Below are positions 28,305 to 38,581 of a stretch of DNA of 64,000 nt, one piece after another. The notes under the pieces were generated by a model. The model was not told where the DNA came from and did not search any database. It worked only from the letters and a program-made list of their open reading frames with translations. Source of the stretch: Mesorhizobium sp. CA14 (lineage in GTDB: Bacteria > Pseudomonadota > Alphaproteobacteria > Rhizobiales > Rhizobiaceae). The position numbers and the translations under genes were made by a program. The stretch covers positions 62,001 to 126,000 of the forward strand of contig NZ_JAIUHR010000015.1 of the NCBI RefSeq assembly GCF_020165195.1. Reading direction: 5' to 3'. Position 1 is the first letter of the stretch. Each line of letters opens with the position of its first letter.

Positions 28305-29887
28305 CGAACAGTTTCGTTTGCGCGGTCGACGTCGGCACCGGGAGCGCCCGCGCGGGCATTCTCGACGCGCGCGGCAACCTGCTCGGCCGCGCCGATCATC
28401 CGATCGCCATGCACCAGCCCAAGCCCGATCATGCCGAGCATGATTCGGAAGACATCTGGTCGGCGGTGTGCAAATCCGTGCGGTCCGCGCTCCAAAAATC
28501 CGGCGTCGCCGCCGGCGATATCGCCGGCATCTCTTTCGACGCGACCTGCTCGCTGGTCGCGCGCGACAGGCAGGGCGGTCAGATCAGCGTCTCGGTCACC
28601 GGCGAGAAGCGCTGGGACACGATGGTCTGGCTCGACCATCGCGCCATCGCCGAGGCCGATGAATGCACGACGAGCGGCCACACCGTTCTCGACTACATCG
28701 GCGGTGTGATGTCGCCGGAGATGGAAACGCCGAAGCTGATGTGGCTGAAGCGTCACCTGCCGAAGACATGGAACGAAGCCGGCTATCTATTCGACCTTGC
28801 CGATTTCCTGACCTGGAAGGCATCGGGCTCGCTCGCCCGCTCGCAATGCACGCTGACGGCGAAATGGACCTATCTCGCGCATGAGGAAAAGAGCTGGCGG
28901 CGCGATTTCTTCGAGCTTGTCGGGCTCGGCGACCTGTTCGAGCACGGCAATCTGCCGGAAAAGGCAAGCCCGGTCGGCGCCGATATCGGTCCGCTGACGG
29001 CTAAGGCCGCCGCCGAGCTCGGCCTCACCGAGAAATGCCGGGTCGGCGCGGGCGTCATCGATGCCTATGCCGGTGCGCTGGGCGTTCTCGGCGGCTTTGC
29101 CGGCGACGAGAAGAACATCAGCCGGCACCTGGCGCTGATTGCCGGCACATCGTCCTGCGTCATGGCGATGTCGCCCGACCCGCAGCCCTTTGCCGGTGTC
29201 TGGGGCCCTTATTACGGCGCGGCATTGCCGAGGCTGTGGCTGTCGGAAGGCGGCCAGTCGGCCACCGGCGCGCTGCTCGATCACATCATCCGCTGGCATG
29301 GCGCCGGCGGCGAGCCGGACGCGGCCATGCACATGAAGATCGCCAGGCGCGTCGCCGAGCTGCGCGCCGAGGATGGCGACGCGCTGGCGGCAAGGCTGCA
29401 TGTACTGCCGGATTTCCACGGCAACCGTTCGCCGCTCGCCGACCCGCATGCCGTCGGCGTCATCAGCGGCCTGACGCTCGATTCCTCCTTCGACAGCCTG
29501 TGCAAGCTCTACTGGCGCACCGCCGTCGCCATCGCGCTCGGCGTGCGCCATGTGCTCGAGGCGCTGAACGAGAACGGCTACCTGATCGACACGCTGCATG
29601 TCACCGGCGGCCACACCAAGAACCCGCTTTTGATGGATCTCTACGCCGACGCCACCGGTTGCACGGTGGTCGAGCCGCTGGCCGACGAGGCGGTGCTGCT
29701 CGGCACCGGCATGGTGGCGGCGACCGCCGCAGGCCTCTACCCTGACCTCAACGCGGCCTGCGTCGCCATGCAGCAAGGCGGCAGGACGCGCGCCCCCAAC
29801 AAGGAAGCCGGCGCCCGTTTCGACCGCGACTACCGCATCTTCCTCGAAATGCACCGCCAGCGGCAGATGCTCGACGCAATTGGATAG
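28301..29887 (+). CDS. FGGY-family carbohydrate kinase (D-ribulokinase-like)
   Basis: A 528-residue sugar kinase with the ASKHA fold: phosphate-1 motif AVDVGTGSARAG at the N-terminus, ISFDATCSLVARD, and GGHTKNPLLMDLYADATG in the C-terminal ATP-binding domain. It resembles the D-ribulokinase group (yeast YDR109C and human FGGY) more than xylulokinase XylB. With ribulose as substrate it would serve ribitol or D-arabitol growth, fitting a broad polyol operon. The start is TTG at 28301, coupled to the upstream stop. It is the last gene of the operon and converges with the next cluster after 5 bases. Confidence 0.85.
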   Translation: MTNSFVCAVDVGTGSARAGILDARGNLLGRADHPIAMHQPKPDHAEHDSEDIWSAVCKSVRSALQKSGVAAGDIAGISFDATCSLVARDRQGGQISVSVTGEKRWDTMVWLDHRAIAEADECTTSGHTVLDYIGGVMSPEMETPKLMWLKRHLPKTWNEAGYLFDLADFLTWKASGSLARSQCTLTAKWTYLAHEEKSWRRDFFELVGLGDLFEHGNLPEKASPVGADIGPLTAKAAAELGLTEKCRVGAGVIDAYAGALGVLGGFAGDEKNISRHLALIAGTSSCVMAMSPDPQPFAGVWGPYYGAALPRLWLSEGGQSATGALLDHIIRWHGAGGEPDAAMHMKIARRVAELRAEDGDALAARLHVLPDFHGNRSPLADPHAVGVISGLTLDSSFDSLCKLYWRTAVAIALGVRHVLEALNENGYLIDTLHVTGGHTKNPLLMDLYADATGCTVVEPLADEAVLLGTGMVAATAAGLYPDLNAACVAMQQGGRTRAPNKEAGARFDRDYRIFLEMHRQRQMLDAIG

Positions 29888-29892
29888 TCGTC

Positions 29893-30978
29893 TTACTGCC
29901 TGCGCAGCGACTTGCCGGTCTCCGCATCGAACAGATGGATGCTCTCTTCGTCGAACATGTAGTGCACGGGCGCGCGCAGCTCCGGGCATTCGCGGGCAGG
30001 CACCAGCGCGCTGATCTCCTTGCCGCCCGAGCCGAATGTCACCAGCGCGTCATTGCCGTGGAACTCGATGAGATCGGCAGTGCCTTGCAACAGGTTTGCT
30101 CTGCCGGCTTGCGCCGTCTTCAGATCCGGAGGCCGGACGCCGAGCACCACGCGATCGCCGTGCCGCAGGTCGAAGTCGCCGCCTTGCAGCGACAGCACCG
30201 TCCCGGCGCCGGTCAGCGTCCAGCCGTCCCCCTTCCGGCCGACCATGGCCTCGATGAAATTCATGTTCGGCGTGCCGATGAAGCCGGCTACGAACAGATT
30301 ACCGGGACGCCGATAGATTTCCGCCGGCGAGCCGATCTGCTCGATCACGCCATCCTTCAAGAGCACGATGCGGTCGGCCAGCGTCATTGCTTCGAGCTGG
30401 TCATGCGTGACATAGACGGTGGTGGTCTTCAGCGACTGGTGCAGCCTGGCGATCTCGACGCGCATATGGTTGCGCAGCTTGGCGTCGAGATTGGAGAGCG
30501 GCTCGTCGAACAGGAACACTTTCGGCGTCTTGATCATGGCGCGCGCGATCGCCACGCGCTGCTGCTGTCCGCCGGAAAGCTCTGTCGGCTTGCGGCCGAG
30601 ATAGGGTTCGAGGCCAAGCGTCCGGGAGACCGCCTCGACGCGCTTCTTGATCTCGGCTGCCGGCACCTTCTGCCGCTTCAGCCCGAAGGCGATGTTGTCG
30701 AAGATCGTCATATGCGGATAGAGCGCATAATTCTGGAACACCATGGCGATGCCGCGGTCGCCCGGCTCGAGATCGTTCACCACCTTGCCGCCGATCGACA
30801 CCTCGCCGCCGCTGATATCCTCCAGCCCCGCCAGCATCCTGAGCAAGGTCGACTTGCCGCACCCGGACGGACCGAGGAACACCACGAACTCATGCTCCTC
30901 GATCGCGAGGTTGAGATCGCGGATGACGGTCGTGGCGCCATAGGCCTTGTCGACATGGGAGCAAACGATCGCGGACAT
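29893..30978 (-). CDS. Carbohydrate ABC transporter ATP-binding protein (UgpC/MalK type)
   Basis: A 361-residue ATPase. It has Walker [10 protein letters not shown], signature [14 protein letters not shown], Walker [13 protein letters not shown], the H-loop VTHDQ and a TOBE domain ([10 protein letters not shown]). It is the last gene of a minus-strand operon (binding protein, two permeases, dehydrogenase, ATPase) and follows the dehydrogenase by 3 bases. It energises this second polyol or sugar importer. The C-terminal domain differs from SmoK, so it is not a recent copy. Confidence 0.94.
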   Translation of the reverse strand: MSAIVCSHVDKAYGATTVIRDLNLAIEEHEFVVFLGPSGCGKSTLLRMLAGLEDISGGEVSIGGKVVNDLEPGDRGIAMVFQNYALYPHMTIFDNIAFGLKRQKVPAAEIKKRVEAVSRTLGLEPYLGRKPTELSGGQQQRVAIARAMIKTPKVFLFDEPLSNLDAKLRNHMRVEIARLHQSLKTTTVYVTHDQLEAMTLADRIVLLKDGVIEQIGSPAEIYRRPGNLFVAGFIGTPNMNFIEAMVGRKGDGWTLTGAGTVLSLQGGDFDLRHGDRVVLGVRPPDLKTAQAGRANLLQGTADLIEFHGNDALVTFGSGGKEISALVPARECPELRAPVHYMFDEESIHLFDAETGKSLRRQ

Positions 30979-30981
30979 CCC

Positions 30982-32028
30982 TTATCCCTCTTCGCCGGTC
31001 AGCAGGATCTGCAGCTTGACGTCCTCCGGCCTGCCTTGCGCCGCGCGCTCGAACGCCTTGATGCTTTCGGAGAAATCATAGGTGCCGGTGATCAGCGGCT
31101 TGAGATCGACCTTGCCGGAGGCGATGAGCTGCAGGGCGCGGTCGAAGATGTTGGCGTAGCGGAACACGGTCTCGATGCGCACTTCCTTGGAAATCGCCGC
31201 CGGCACGTTGAGCTCGACCGTCTCCACAGGAAGCCCGACCAGCACCACCGCGCCGCCCGGCCGCACCACGTCGAACAGGTTTGCGAAGGCCTTCGGGCTG
31301 CCGCTCGCCTCGAACACGATATCGGCGCCCCAATTGTCGGTCGCAGCCCGCACCGCGTCGACCAGCGACTGCTTGCCGATATCGACCGGCACGATGCCGG
31401 GATACTGGGCGGCTATCTCCAGCTTCGGCGCGGAAAAGTCCGAGACCAGCACTTTGGAGCAGCCGCCCGCCAGCGCGGCGAGCGCGATCATGATGCCGAT
31501 CGGGCCGCAACCGACGACGACGGCGACATCGCCGGGCACGATGCGGGCGCGCGCCGCAGCCTGCATGCCGATGGCGAAGGGCTCGACCATCGCGCCCTCG
31601 GCGAAGGAGACATTGTCCGGCAGCTTGTAGGTGAAGGCCGCCGGATGAACGGCTTGAGGAGCAAGCACGCCATGCACCGGCGGCGTTGCCCAGAAGCGGA
31701 CGTCCGGGTCGACATTGTAGATGCCGAGCTTCGTCGCGCGCGAGGCAAGGTTCGGCACGCCCGGCTCCATGCAGACGCGGTCGCCGACCTTCAGGCTCGT
31801 GACATTGGCGCCGACCTCGATGATCGTGCCTGACGCTTCATGGCCGAGCACCATGGGCTCGCGCACGATATAGCTGCCGATCGCGCCATGCGTGTAATAA
31901 TGCACGTCGCTGCCGCAGACGCCGACCGTGTGGATGGCGATCCTGACGTCGTCCGGTCCGACGTCTTGCGGCAGCGCGATCTCGCGCAGCGACAGTTCGC
32001 CTTTTTTCTCAAGCACCAGTGCCCGCAT
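30982..32028 (-). CDS. NAD-dependent zinc-type polyol dehydrogenase (xylitol/sorbitol dehydrogenase-like)
   Basis: A 348-residue medium-chain dehydrogenase. Catalytic zinc ligands are present ([16 protein letters not shown], with a Glu in MVEPFAIG), and the coenzyme motif is VVGCGPIG. In most bacterial members the segment after MEPGVP carries four Cys for a structural zinc. Here it reads [17 protein letters not shown] with none of them, so the enzyme should bind only the catalytic zinc, as in mammalian sorbitol dehydrogenase. Embedded between permease and ATPase genes, it presumably oxidises the imported polyol (xylitol, sorbitol or ribitol). Confidence 0.9.
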   Translation of the reverse strand: MRALVLEKKGELSLREIALPQDVGPDDVRIAIHTVGVCGSDVHYYTHGAIGSYIVREPMVLGHEASGTIIEVGANVTSLKVGDRVCMEPGVPNLASRATKLGIYNVDPDVRFWATPPVHGVLAPQAVHPAAFTYKLPDNVSFAEGAMVEPFAIGMQAAARARIVPGDVAVVVGCGPIGIMIALAALAGGCSKVLVSDFSAPKLEIAAQYPGIVPVDIGKQSLVDAVRAATDNWGADIVFEASGSPKAFANLFDVVRPGGAVVLVGLPVETVELNVPAAISKEVRIETVFRYANIFDRALQLIASGKVDLKPLITGTYDFSESIKAFERAAQGRPEDVKLQILLTGEEG

Positions 32029-32042
32029 CGGGTATCCTCACT

Positions 32043-32870
32043 TCAACTTTTCTTTTGCCGGAAAACGGAATTCAGGAAGCCGCTCAGCACGCCGAGGAAG
32101 AGCAGCGGCGGCAGCGACAAAAGCACGACCGAGGCATTGAGGATGCCCCACGGCACGTTCATGCCTTGCTGCGACAGCTCGGAAGCCACGATCGGCAGGG
32201 TCTTGGCGTTGGAGCTCGACAGCATCAGCGCGATCAGGAATTCGTTCCAGACCAGCACGAAGCTGAAGGCGATGGCGCCGATCAGCGAGCGCGCCGCCAC
32301 CGGAAGCGCGATCCGCCAGAAGACGGCATAAGCGCCGTAACCGTCGACGAAGGCCGCCTCCTCGATCTCCTTCGGCACGCCCTGGAAGGCCGGGATGGCC
32401 AGCCACATGATCACCGAGATGGTCAGCAGCGAATATGTGACGATCAGCGCCGGCAAAGTGTCGTAGAGCCCGAACTGCAGCCAGATCACCATCAGCGGGA
32501 TCGCCACCGCCACCGGCGGCAGGAAACGCAGCGACAACACGAAGAACTGGATGTCGCCGGCGAAGCGATTGGGATAGCGCGCCACCGCATAGGCCGCCGG
32601 CAGGCCGAGCACGATGCCGATCAGCACCGCCGCGCCGCAGGCGACCGCGGAGTTGTAGAGGCCGGCCAGCACGCTGTCGCGGCCGAGGATGTAGCTGATA
32701 TTGGCGAGCGTCGGCGTGAAGAACACCTTCGGCACGCGGGTGATGATGTCGACATTGTTCTTCAGCGCGTTGAGCGCCGTCCACAAAAGCGGAAACACGG
32801 CCAGGAATCCGGCCAGCGTCAGGACGGCCTTGGCGACCAGGCGGCCCGGTCTTATCGGATGTGGCTTCAT
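32043..32870 (-). CDS. Carbohydrate ABC transporter permease (MalG type)
   Basis: A 275-residue permease with six membrane segments and the EAA loop EEAAFVDGYGAYAVFWRIALP. The ATG at 32870 overlaps the stop of the upstream permease (ATGA). It is the second channel subunit of the importer. Confidence 0.93.
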   Translation of the reverse strand: MKPHPIRPGRLVAKAVLTLAGFLAVFPLLWTALNALKNNVDIITRVPKVFFTPTLANISYILGRDSVLAGLYNSAVACGAAVLIGIVLGLPAAYAVARYPNRFAGDIQFFVLSLRFLPPVAVAIPLMVIWLQFGLYDTLPALIVTYSLLTISVIMWLAIPAFQGVPKEIEEAAFVDGYGAYAVFWRIALPVAARSLIGAIAFSFVLVWNEFLIALMLSSSNAKTLPIVASELSQQGMNVPWGILNASVVLLSLPPLLFLGVLSGFLNSVFRQKKS

Positions 32871-33733
32871 GCCTGCACCCGCTTCCACAGCATGGTGAAG
32901 GTGATGACCGTCGCGATCATCATCAGCACCGCCATCGCCGAGGCGTAGGAGACCTTGCCGGATTCGATGAAGCCCTGCGAGAAGGCGTACATGTCGAGCG
33001 TCTCGGTCGCGACGCCGGGCCCGCCGCGCGTCATCACATAGATCAGGTCGAAGGAGCGCAGCGACTCGATCATCTTGACGAACATCAGGCTGATCAGCGG
33101 CGCCTTCAGCATCGGCAAGGTGACATAGGCATGGATCTGCCAGCGCCTGGCGTGGTCGAGCCTGGCCGCCTCGATCGGCTGCGGCGGCAAGGTTTCGAGC
33201 AGCTTCAGCACGATGACGGCGAAGAACAGCCCCCATTGCCAGACATCCACCGAAGCGACCGCGAACAACGCCGTGCCGGGCTTGGACAGCGGATCGAAGA
33301 TCAACCCGCCGGTGATCAGCCGGTAGGGATAGGTGGCGATGCCGTAGAGCGGGTGATAGGCGAACTTCCAGACGAAGGCTGCCGAGACGCGCGGCAAAAG
33401 CACCGGGATGATGAACAGGAGGCAGTAGAAATTGCGCAGGCGTGGGCCGGCGACCTCGAACATCAAGACGCCCAGCCCGATCGCCACCACCATCGTCGCG
33501 ACGACGGTGACGATCTCCCATTTCACCGAAACCCAGACGGCGTTGAGGAAGCGGCGGTCGAGGAAGAGATCGGCGAAGTTCGAGAACCAGACCCAGGAAT
33601 AACCGGTCGTGCTCAGCTCGCGGTTCTGCAAGGCGATGACGATGGCGTAGAGCGTCGGCACCATCGACAGCACCAGAAGGATGGCTAAAGTCGGAACCAG
33701 AAATGTGACCGGCAGGGAAGAGCGTCGGCGCAT
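32867..33733 (-). CDS. Carbohydrate ABC transporter permease (MalF type)
   Basis: A 288-residue inner-membrane permease with six membrane segments and an EAA-loop region IEAARLDHARRWQIHAYVTLP. It starts 99 bases after the binding-protein gene; a hairpin lies in that gap. It overlaps the next permease by 4 bases. Confidence 0.93.
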   Translation of the reverse strand: MRRRSSLPVTFLVPTLAILLVLSMVPTLYAIVIALQNRELSTTGYSWVWFSNFADLFLDRRFLNAVWVSVKWEIVTVVATMVVAIGLGVLMFEVAGPRLRNFYCLLFIIPVLLPRVSAAFVWKFAYHPLYGIATYPYRLITGGLIFDPLSKPGTALFAVASVDVWQWGLFFAVIVLKLLETLPPQPIEAARLDHARRWQIHAYVTLPMLKAPLISLMFVKMIESLRSFDLIYVMTRGGPGVATETLDMYAFSQGFIESGKVSYASAMAVLMMIATVITFTMLWKRVQA

Positions 33734-33782
33734 TACTATCCTCGGATTTACTGCTGTCTGGCGAAGGTCCGGCGGCGCACGG

Positions 33783-33811
33783 GTCCCGGCATTCCTTCGA
33801 ATGCCGCGGAC
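33783..33811 (-). terminator. Intercistronic hairpin after the second binding-protein gene
   Basis: CGGCATTC (33787-33794) pairs perfectly with GAATGCCG (33799-33806) around CTTC. The stem extends through GTCC/GGAC with one bulged base. There is no T-tract. The position, between the binding-protein stop and the permease start, matches that of the smo hairpin. Confidence 0.65.
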
Positions 33812-33832
33812 CGCGCGCCACGGGCGGGAGGA

Positions 33833-35107
33833 TTACTTCTTCTTCACCAGCTCGTTGGCATAAGCCTCGAGCTCGTTGAGGCCGCCCTTGATGTCGGTGC
33901 GCGTGCCGGTGACCAGCTCTTCCAGGATGATGCCCCAGCGGTCGCCGAGATCAGGCCAGCGCGGATCCTGCCAGAAGTTCACCGCCGTCACCTTGCCGGT
34001 GTCGGCCAGCGCCTTGCCGAGATCGGCACCGTAGATGTCGGCGAATTCCTTGCTGGAGAGGATGCTGGTGCGGTTCAGCTCGCCGAACTGGTGCGCGTCG
34101 AGCCGGCGCTTCTCATTCTCCTTCGAGGTCGCCCAGGCGATGAACAGGCCGGCGCATTTCTTCGCGGCGTCATCCGCGTTGGCCTTGGTGCCGATGGCAA
34201 GCCCGTGGCCGTAGCCGCCGCCCGGCAGCGGCGCGGGCGGCGGCAGGAAGCCGACCTTGCCGACCACCTGCGAGGTCTTCGGGTCCACCGCCATGCCCGA
34301 CAGCGGCGTTGATTCGACGAGGATGGCGACCTGGCCGGAGAGGAAGGCGCCCGTCGATTCATCCCAGCTGCCGGTCTGCGTGCCGGGGGCCGAGTCCTTG
34401 AACAGCTTCAAATAGGCCTCAGTCGCCTTCACGGCGGGGTCCGAATTGAAAGCCGGCTTGTCGCCGTCGAACCACTTGCCGCCATAAGCCTTGAAGAACG
34501 GCATCCAGCGCCAGACATTGGCGCCCGAGCCGCGCGCGCCGCGCAGCGCGATACCGTACATTCCCTTGTCGGCATTGGTCAGTTTCGGCACGTCGGCGAT
34601 CAGCTCGTCCAGCGTCTTCGGCGGCTGGATGCCGGCGGCCTCCAGCACGTCCTTGCGATAGACCATCAGGTCGCCGCCCCCGGTCAGCGGCGCGAACCAG
34701 ACCTTGCCGTCATAGGTGGCGACCTTCTGGCGGCCCGGATCGAAATCGGCATAGTCGTATTCAGCCGGGTAGTAATCGGTCAGCGGCGCGATCCAGCCCG
34801 AGGAAGCGAACAGCGCCACATTGGCCTCGTCGACATAGTAGACGTTGTAGTTGCCGACGGTCGAAGCGTCGGCGCGCGACTTGGCGCGGCGGTCGTTCTC
34901 GTTGAGGTAATCGATCTGGAACGAGGCGCCGGAGAGTTTTTTGAACTCGTCCTTGGAGTCCTCCAGAAGCGTCAGCCCGTCGCGCGGCTGCGCCAGCACC
35001 TTGACCGGCGCCGAGCAGACCGGCGCCTGGGCAAGTGCTGCGGTTGAGACGGAAGCGGTAAACACGAACGCTGCACCGAGGCTGGCAGCAAGCCGGTTTG
35101 AATTCAT
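33833..35107 (-). CDS. Carbohydrate ABC transporter, periplasmic substrate-binding protein
   Basis: A 424-residue family-1 solute-binding protein with a Sec signal peptide (AAFVFTASVSTAALA, cleaved before QAPV). It shows the usual two-lobe pattern (KTLDELIADVPKLTN, SGQVAILVESTPLSG). It has two Cys at the mature N-terminus and late in the chain. The ATG at 35107 has a GGAGGAG ribosome site. It is the first structural gene of the operon, downstream of an AraC regulator. The ligand is probably a polyol or sugar, given the dehydrogenase in the operon. Confidence 0.92.
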   Translation of the reverse strand: MNSNRLAASLGAAFVFTASVSTAALAQAPVCSAPVKVLAQPRDGLTLLEDSKDEFKKLSGASFQIDYLNENDRRAKSRADASTVGNYNVYYVDEANVALFASSGWIAPLTDYYPAEYDYADFDPGRQKVATYDGKVWFAPLTGGGDLMVYRKDVLEAAGIQPPKTLDELIADVPKLTNADKGMYGIALRGARGSGANVWRWMPFFKAYGGKWFDGDKPAFNSDPAVKATEAYLKLFKDSAPGTQTGSWDESTGAFLSGQVAILVESTPLSGMAVDPKTSQVVGKVGFLPPPAPLPGGGYGHGLAIGTKANADDAAKKCAGLFIAWATSKENEKRRLDAHQFGELNRTSILSSKEFADIYGADLGKALADTGKVTAVNFWQDPRWPDLGDRWGIILEELVTGTRTDIKGGLNELEAYANELVKKK

Positions 35108-35338
35108 TGGTTTTTCTCCTCCAGGAACACTCGCGAAAAGCGGCAGGTCCTCGGACTAAGCGACCCTCACCGTCGCCCGTCGAACCTTCCACCCGTCGCC
35201 AAAATGAGCAGTTGGAGAGAGCGAGGCTAGAAGCCCCGTTGCAGTAGACCTGTACTTTTATGCATTGTGCGGCGCAAAAAATGGCGCCGGCAGAGTCTGC
35301 TCGTCACACGAGTATCAGTACGATCAGAGGTGGCGAAA

Positions 35339-36256
35339 TCAGGCCCGTAGGGTCAGCCGCTGCCGCGACAGTTTGCGATAGGATGACGGCGTCATCTTGT
35401 GCTTGCGCAGAAAGGCACGGTTGAAGTTCGAGATGTTCATGTAGCCGACCTGGAAGCAGATGTCGGTGATCGGGATATCGGTGTCGGCGAGCAGCTTGCA
35501 GGCCTGCCAGAGCCTGAGCTTGGCGACGTGGTCGCTGAACGAATTGCCGGTGTTCTTCTGGAAGAAGCGGGAAAAACTGCTTTCGCTCATGCCGGCCAAT
35601 GCCGCTACGTCCGGCAGCTTCAGATCCTCGGCGAAATGCTGGAACAGGTAGGTCAGCGAGCGCTGAACGATATCCAGCGACTCCGCGTCGAGAAGGGGGG
35701 AGAAGTCCGGCGACGACAAAAGCGCGTATTCGTCGGTGGTGGCCAGAAGGTCGAGCAGTTCGAGGAACATGCGGAACCTAGCCAGCCCATGCACCTCGCC
35801 CATTCGTTCCATCAGCCCGGCGCCGTCGAGCGCGGTCTGGCCATGAAAGACCATGCCGCGCAGCGAGCGTTCCAGGAACGGCTCCAGCTCGCGCAGCTCC
35901 GGCAACAGCCCCGAAGAGCCGCGCAGCCGCTCGGGATCGAACTGCAGCACGATATCGCGGCCTTCGATCAGCTCGCCGGGCTGCACCGCCGTCACCCAGT
36001 CATGCGGCAGCCCGCCGCCGACGATGGTCAGATAGCCCGGCCCGAACTCGCCGATATGGTCGCCGACCAGCACGACGCCGGACGATTTCCTGAGCAGATG
36101 GATTTCGTATTCGGGATGGAAGTTCCAGACATTGCGCTCCCACGGATAGTCGTCCAGCCGCCACAGGAAGCTCTCGCTCGCCTCCGTTACGATGTGCTCG
36201 AAGGCGGGCGCCGTGCGTGGAATCGCGGCCGTGTTCTTTCTGCGCCTGAACGGCAT
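35339..36256 (-). CDS. AraC family transcriptional regulator
   Basis: A 305-residue regulator. The N-terminal half is a cupin-type sensor domain (WNFHPEYEIHLLRKSSG, GPGYLTIVGGGLPHDW). The C-terminal 100 residues are two HTH motifs (LPDVAALAGMSESSFSRFFQK and ITDICFQVGYMNISNFNRAFLRKHKMTP). Starts at 36289 or 36259 are also in frame; GGGAGGA stands just before the ATG pair at 36259/36256. It lies 231 bases upstream of the second ABC operon on the same strand and is the likely activator of it. Confidence 0.9.
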   Translation of the reverse strand: MPFRRRKNTAAIPRTAPAFEHIVTEASESFLWRLDDYPWERNVWNFHPEYEIHLLRKSSGVVLVGDHIGEFGPGYLTIVGGGLPHDWVTAVQPGELIEGRDIVLQFDPERLRGSSGLLPELRELEPFLERSLRGMVFHGQTALDGAGLMERMGEVHGLARFRMFLELLDLLATTDEYALLSSPDFSPLLDAESLDIVQRSLTYLFQHFAEDLKLPDVAALAGMSESSFSRFFQKNTGNSFSDHVAKLRLWQACKLLADTDIPITDICFQVGYMNISNFNRAFLRKHKMTPSSYRKLSRQRLTLRA

Positions 36257-36488
36257 CATTCCTCCCGGCATGGCGCGCCGGCTGCACATGCCAAGGGCAT
36301 CCGTAGCAGCCCACGGCCAGCAAATGAAAGAGGCATCGCGGAATCTGGATCAATCGCTAGCCGGGCCGCGTCCCTTGCCAACATGTCGCATTTCGTTCAC
36401 AAGGCGACGCAAATGGCGCCATTTTGCGCCGTTGTTGTACGGCTTCCGGCCCCTTGGCCGACGCGCCGTGTTCTGAAAGAGCGGAACA

Positions 36489-37892
36489 ATGTCTGCGATC
36501 GAAGCCGGCGCTCGCGCGCCGGAAAACCTTTGGCGTCAGGAAATCAGGGCGACGATCGCGCTCGCTTGGCCGATGGTGCTGACCAATCTCGGCCAGACCG
36601 CCATGACCGCGACCGACGTCATGATGATGGGCCGCCTCGGGCCCGATACGCTCGCCGCCGGCGCGCTCGGCTCCAACCTCTATTTCATGCCGCTGATCTT
36701 CGGCCTCGGCCTGATGCTGGCGACCTCGCCGATGATGGCGACCGAGCTCGGCCGTCGTCGCCATTCGGTGCGCGATCTGCGCCGCACCGTGCGCCAGGGG
36801 CTTTGGCTGGCGATCCTGATCTCGATCCCGATCTGGATCTTTCTCTCGCACGGCGAAGAGGTGCTTCTGGCCATGGGCCAGAAGCCGGAGCTCGCGCATG
36901 AGGCCGGCATCTATCTGCACTGGCTGCAATGGGCGGTGCTGCCCTTCTATGGCTATATCGTGCTGCGCTCCTTCATCTCGGCGCTGGAGCGGCCGGGCTG
37001 GGCGCTGATCATCGTTTTCGTCGCAGTCGCCTGCAATGCTTTCTTCAACTGGGTATTCATGTTCGGCAATCTCGGCGTCAAGTCGATGGGCATTGCCGGC
37101 TCCGGGCTCGCCACCACTCTGTCAAGCATGCTGATGTTCATTGGCCTGGCGGCGGTGGTGATCAAGGAGAAGAAGTTCCGCCGCTACCGTCTGTTCGGCC
37201 GCTTCTGGCGCGCCGACTGGCCGCGTTTCCGCGGCCTGCTGAGGCTCGGCCTGCCGATCGCGGGCATCCTTGCCTTCGAGGTGACGATCTTCAATGCGGC
37301 GGCCCTGCTCATGGGGCTGATCGATGCGGATTCGCTCGCCGCCCACGCGATCGCCATCCAGATCGCCTCGATCTCCTTCATGGTGCCGCTCGGCCTCAAC
37401 CAGGCGGTCACGGTCCGGGTCGGCTTGGCGCATGGCGCCGGCAATCCGGAAGGCGTTTCGCGTGCCGGCTGGACAGCCTTCGTCATCGGCGTCTCCTTCA
37501 TGGCGCTGATGGGGCTGGTGATGATTCTCTGGCCGCATGCGCTGATCAGCGCCTTCATCGATCTCACCGATCCCAAAAACGCCAGGGTGATCACGCTTGC
37601 CGTCTCGTTCCTGGTCTTTGCTGCGCTGTTCCAGATTTTCGACGGCGCCCAGGCGGTCGCCGCCGGCATGCTGCGCGGCCTGCACGACACCAAGGTGCCG
37701 ATGATCTATGCCGCGATCGGCTATTGGGGCGTCGGCCTGCCGCTCGGCGTGCTCCTCGCCTTCCATTTCGGCCTGAACGGCGTCGGCATCTGGATCGGCC
37801 TGGCCTCGGGACTGGCCGTGGTGGCGGCGCTGCTCCTGGCGCGCTGGCTCAGGCGCGACCGCATCGCGCCGGCACTGTCCTTCGGGCATTGA
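36489..37892 (+). CDS. MATE family multidrug/cation antiporter (NorM-like)
   Basis: A 467-residue inner-membrane protein with 12 predicted membrane segments. It has the duplicated MATE architecture (LAWPMVLTNLGQTAMTATDVMMMGRLG in the first half, the related LGLPIAGILAFEVTIFNAAALLMG in the second). Such proteins export cationic drugs or organic cations with Na+ or H+. In the 232 bases upstream there is a 10-bp palindrome ATGGCGCCAT (36413-36422) that could be an operator. The gene is divergent from the AraC gene and appears monocistronic. Confidence 0.92.
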   Translation: MSAIEAGARAPENLWRQEIRATIALAWPMVLTNLGQTAMTATDVMMMGRLGPDTLAAGALGSNLYFMPLIFGLGLMLATSPMMATELGRRRHSVRDLRRTVRQGLWLAILISIPIWIFLSHGEEVLLAMGQKPELAHEAGIYLHWLQWAVLPFYGYIVLRSFISALERPGWALIIVFVAVACNAFFNWVFMFGNLGVKSMGIAGSGLATTLSSMLMFIGLAAVVIKEKKFRRYRLFGRFWRADWPRFRGLLRLGLPIAGILAFEVTIFNAAALLMGLIDADSLAAHAIAIQIASISFMVPLGLNQAVTVRVGLAHGAGNPEGVSRAGWTAFVIGVSFMALMGLVMILWPHALISAFIDLTDPKNARVITLAVSFLVFAALFQIFDGAQAVAAGMLRGLHDTKVPMIYAAIGYWGVGLPLGVLLAFHFGLNGVGIWIGLASGLAVVAALLLARWLRRDRIAPALSFGH

Positions 37893-37933
37893 CGAACAGA
37901 GGCTGCGGGTCCGGTCGGCAGTCTTTCGTCGGC

Positions 37934-38581
37934 TCAGCGCGCCCCTGCGCGCTGTTCCAGCCGCCGCGCGTACTGCGTCAGCGGGAAGCACATGACGAAA
38001 AAGATCAGCGCCACCAGCCCGTAGACCTTGAACGGCTCGAAAGTCGCGTTGTTGATGGCGTTGGAGGTCCTGACCAGCTCCTCGAAGCCGATGATCGAGG
38101 TCAGTGCCGTCGATTTGATGAGCTGCACCAGGAAGCCGACGGTCGGCGCGCGGGTGATGGCGAAGGCCTGCGGCAGGATGATCAGCCTGAGCTCCTGCAG
38201 ATAGTGCAGCCCGAGGCTGGCGCCGGCGTCCCACTGGCCGCGCGGCAGCGCGTCGACGCCGCTGCGCCAGATCTCGGCCAGATAGGCGCTGGCGAAGAAG
38301 GTGAGGCCGAGCGCCGCTGCCGTCCACGGTTCGATGCGCAGCCCCAGCATCGGCAGGCCGAAGAACATCAAAAAGAGCTGCATCAAGAGCGGCGTGCCTT
38401 GGAAGAGCGCGATATAACCGGACGCGATCCGCTTCACCCAGCTGTTCTTGGCGATGCGGAAGAACAGCACCACCAGCCCGACCAGCGCGCCGCCGATGAA
38501 GGCGGCGAGCGACAACAGCACCGTCCAACGGGCGGCGAGCAGCAGGTTGCGCACGATGTCCCAGAAGGTGAACTCGATCAT
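37934..38581 (-). CDS. Polar amino-acid ABC transporter permease (HisM/GlnP type)
   Basis: A 215-residue permease with about five membrane segments and the signature EIWRSGVDALPRGQWDAGASLG, followed by LPQAFAITRAPTVGFLVQLIKSTAL. It overlaps the upstream permease by 4 bases. The operon has no ATPase gene here, so the transporter must borrow one encoded elsewhere. Confidence 0.92.
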   Translation of the reverse strand: MIEFTFWDIVRNLLLAARWTVLLSLAAFIGGALVGLVVLFFRIAKNSWVKRIASGYIALFQGTPLLMQLFLMFFGLPMLGLRIEPWTAAALGLTFFASAYLAEIWRSGVDALPRGQWDAGASLGLHYLQELRLIILPQAFAITRAPTVGFLVQLIKSTALTSIIGFEELVRTSNAINNATFEPFKVYGLVALIFFVMCFPLTQYARRLEQRAGAR

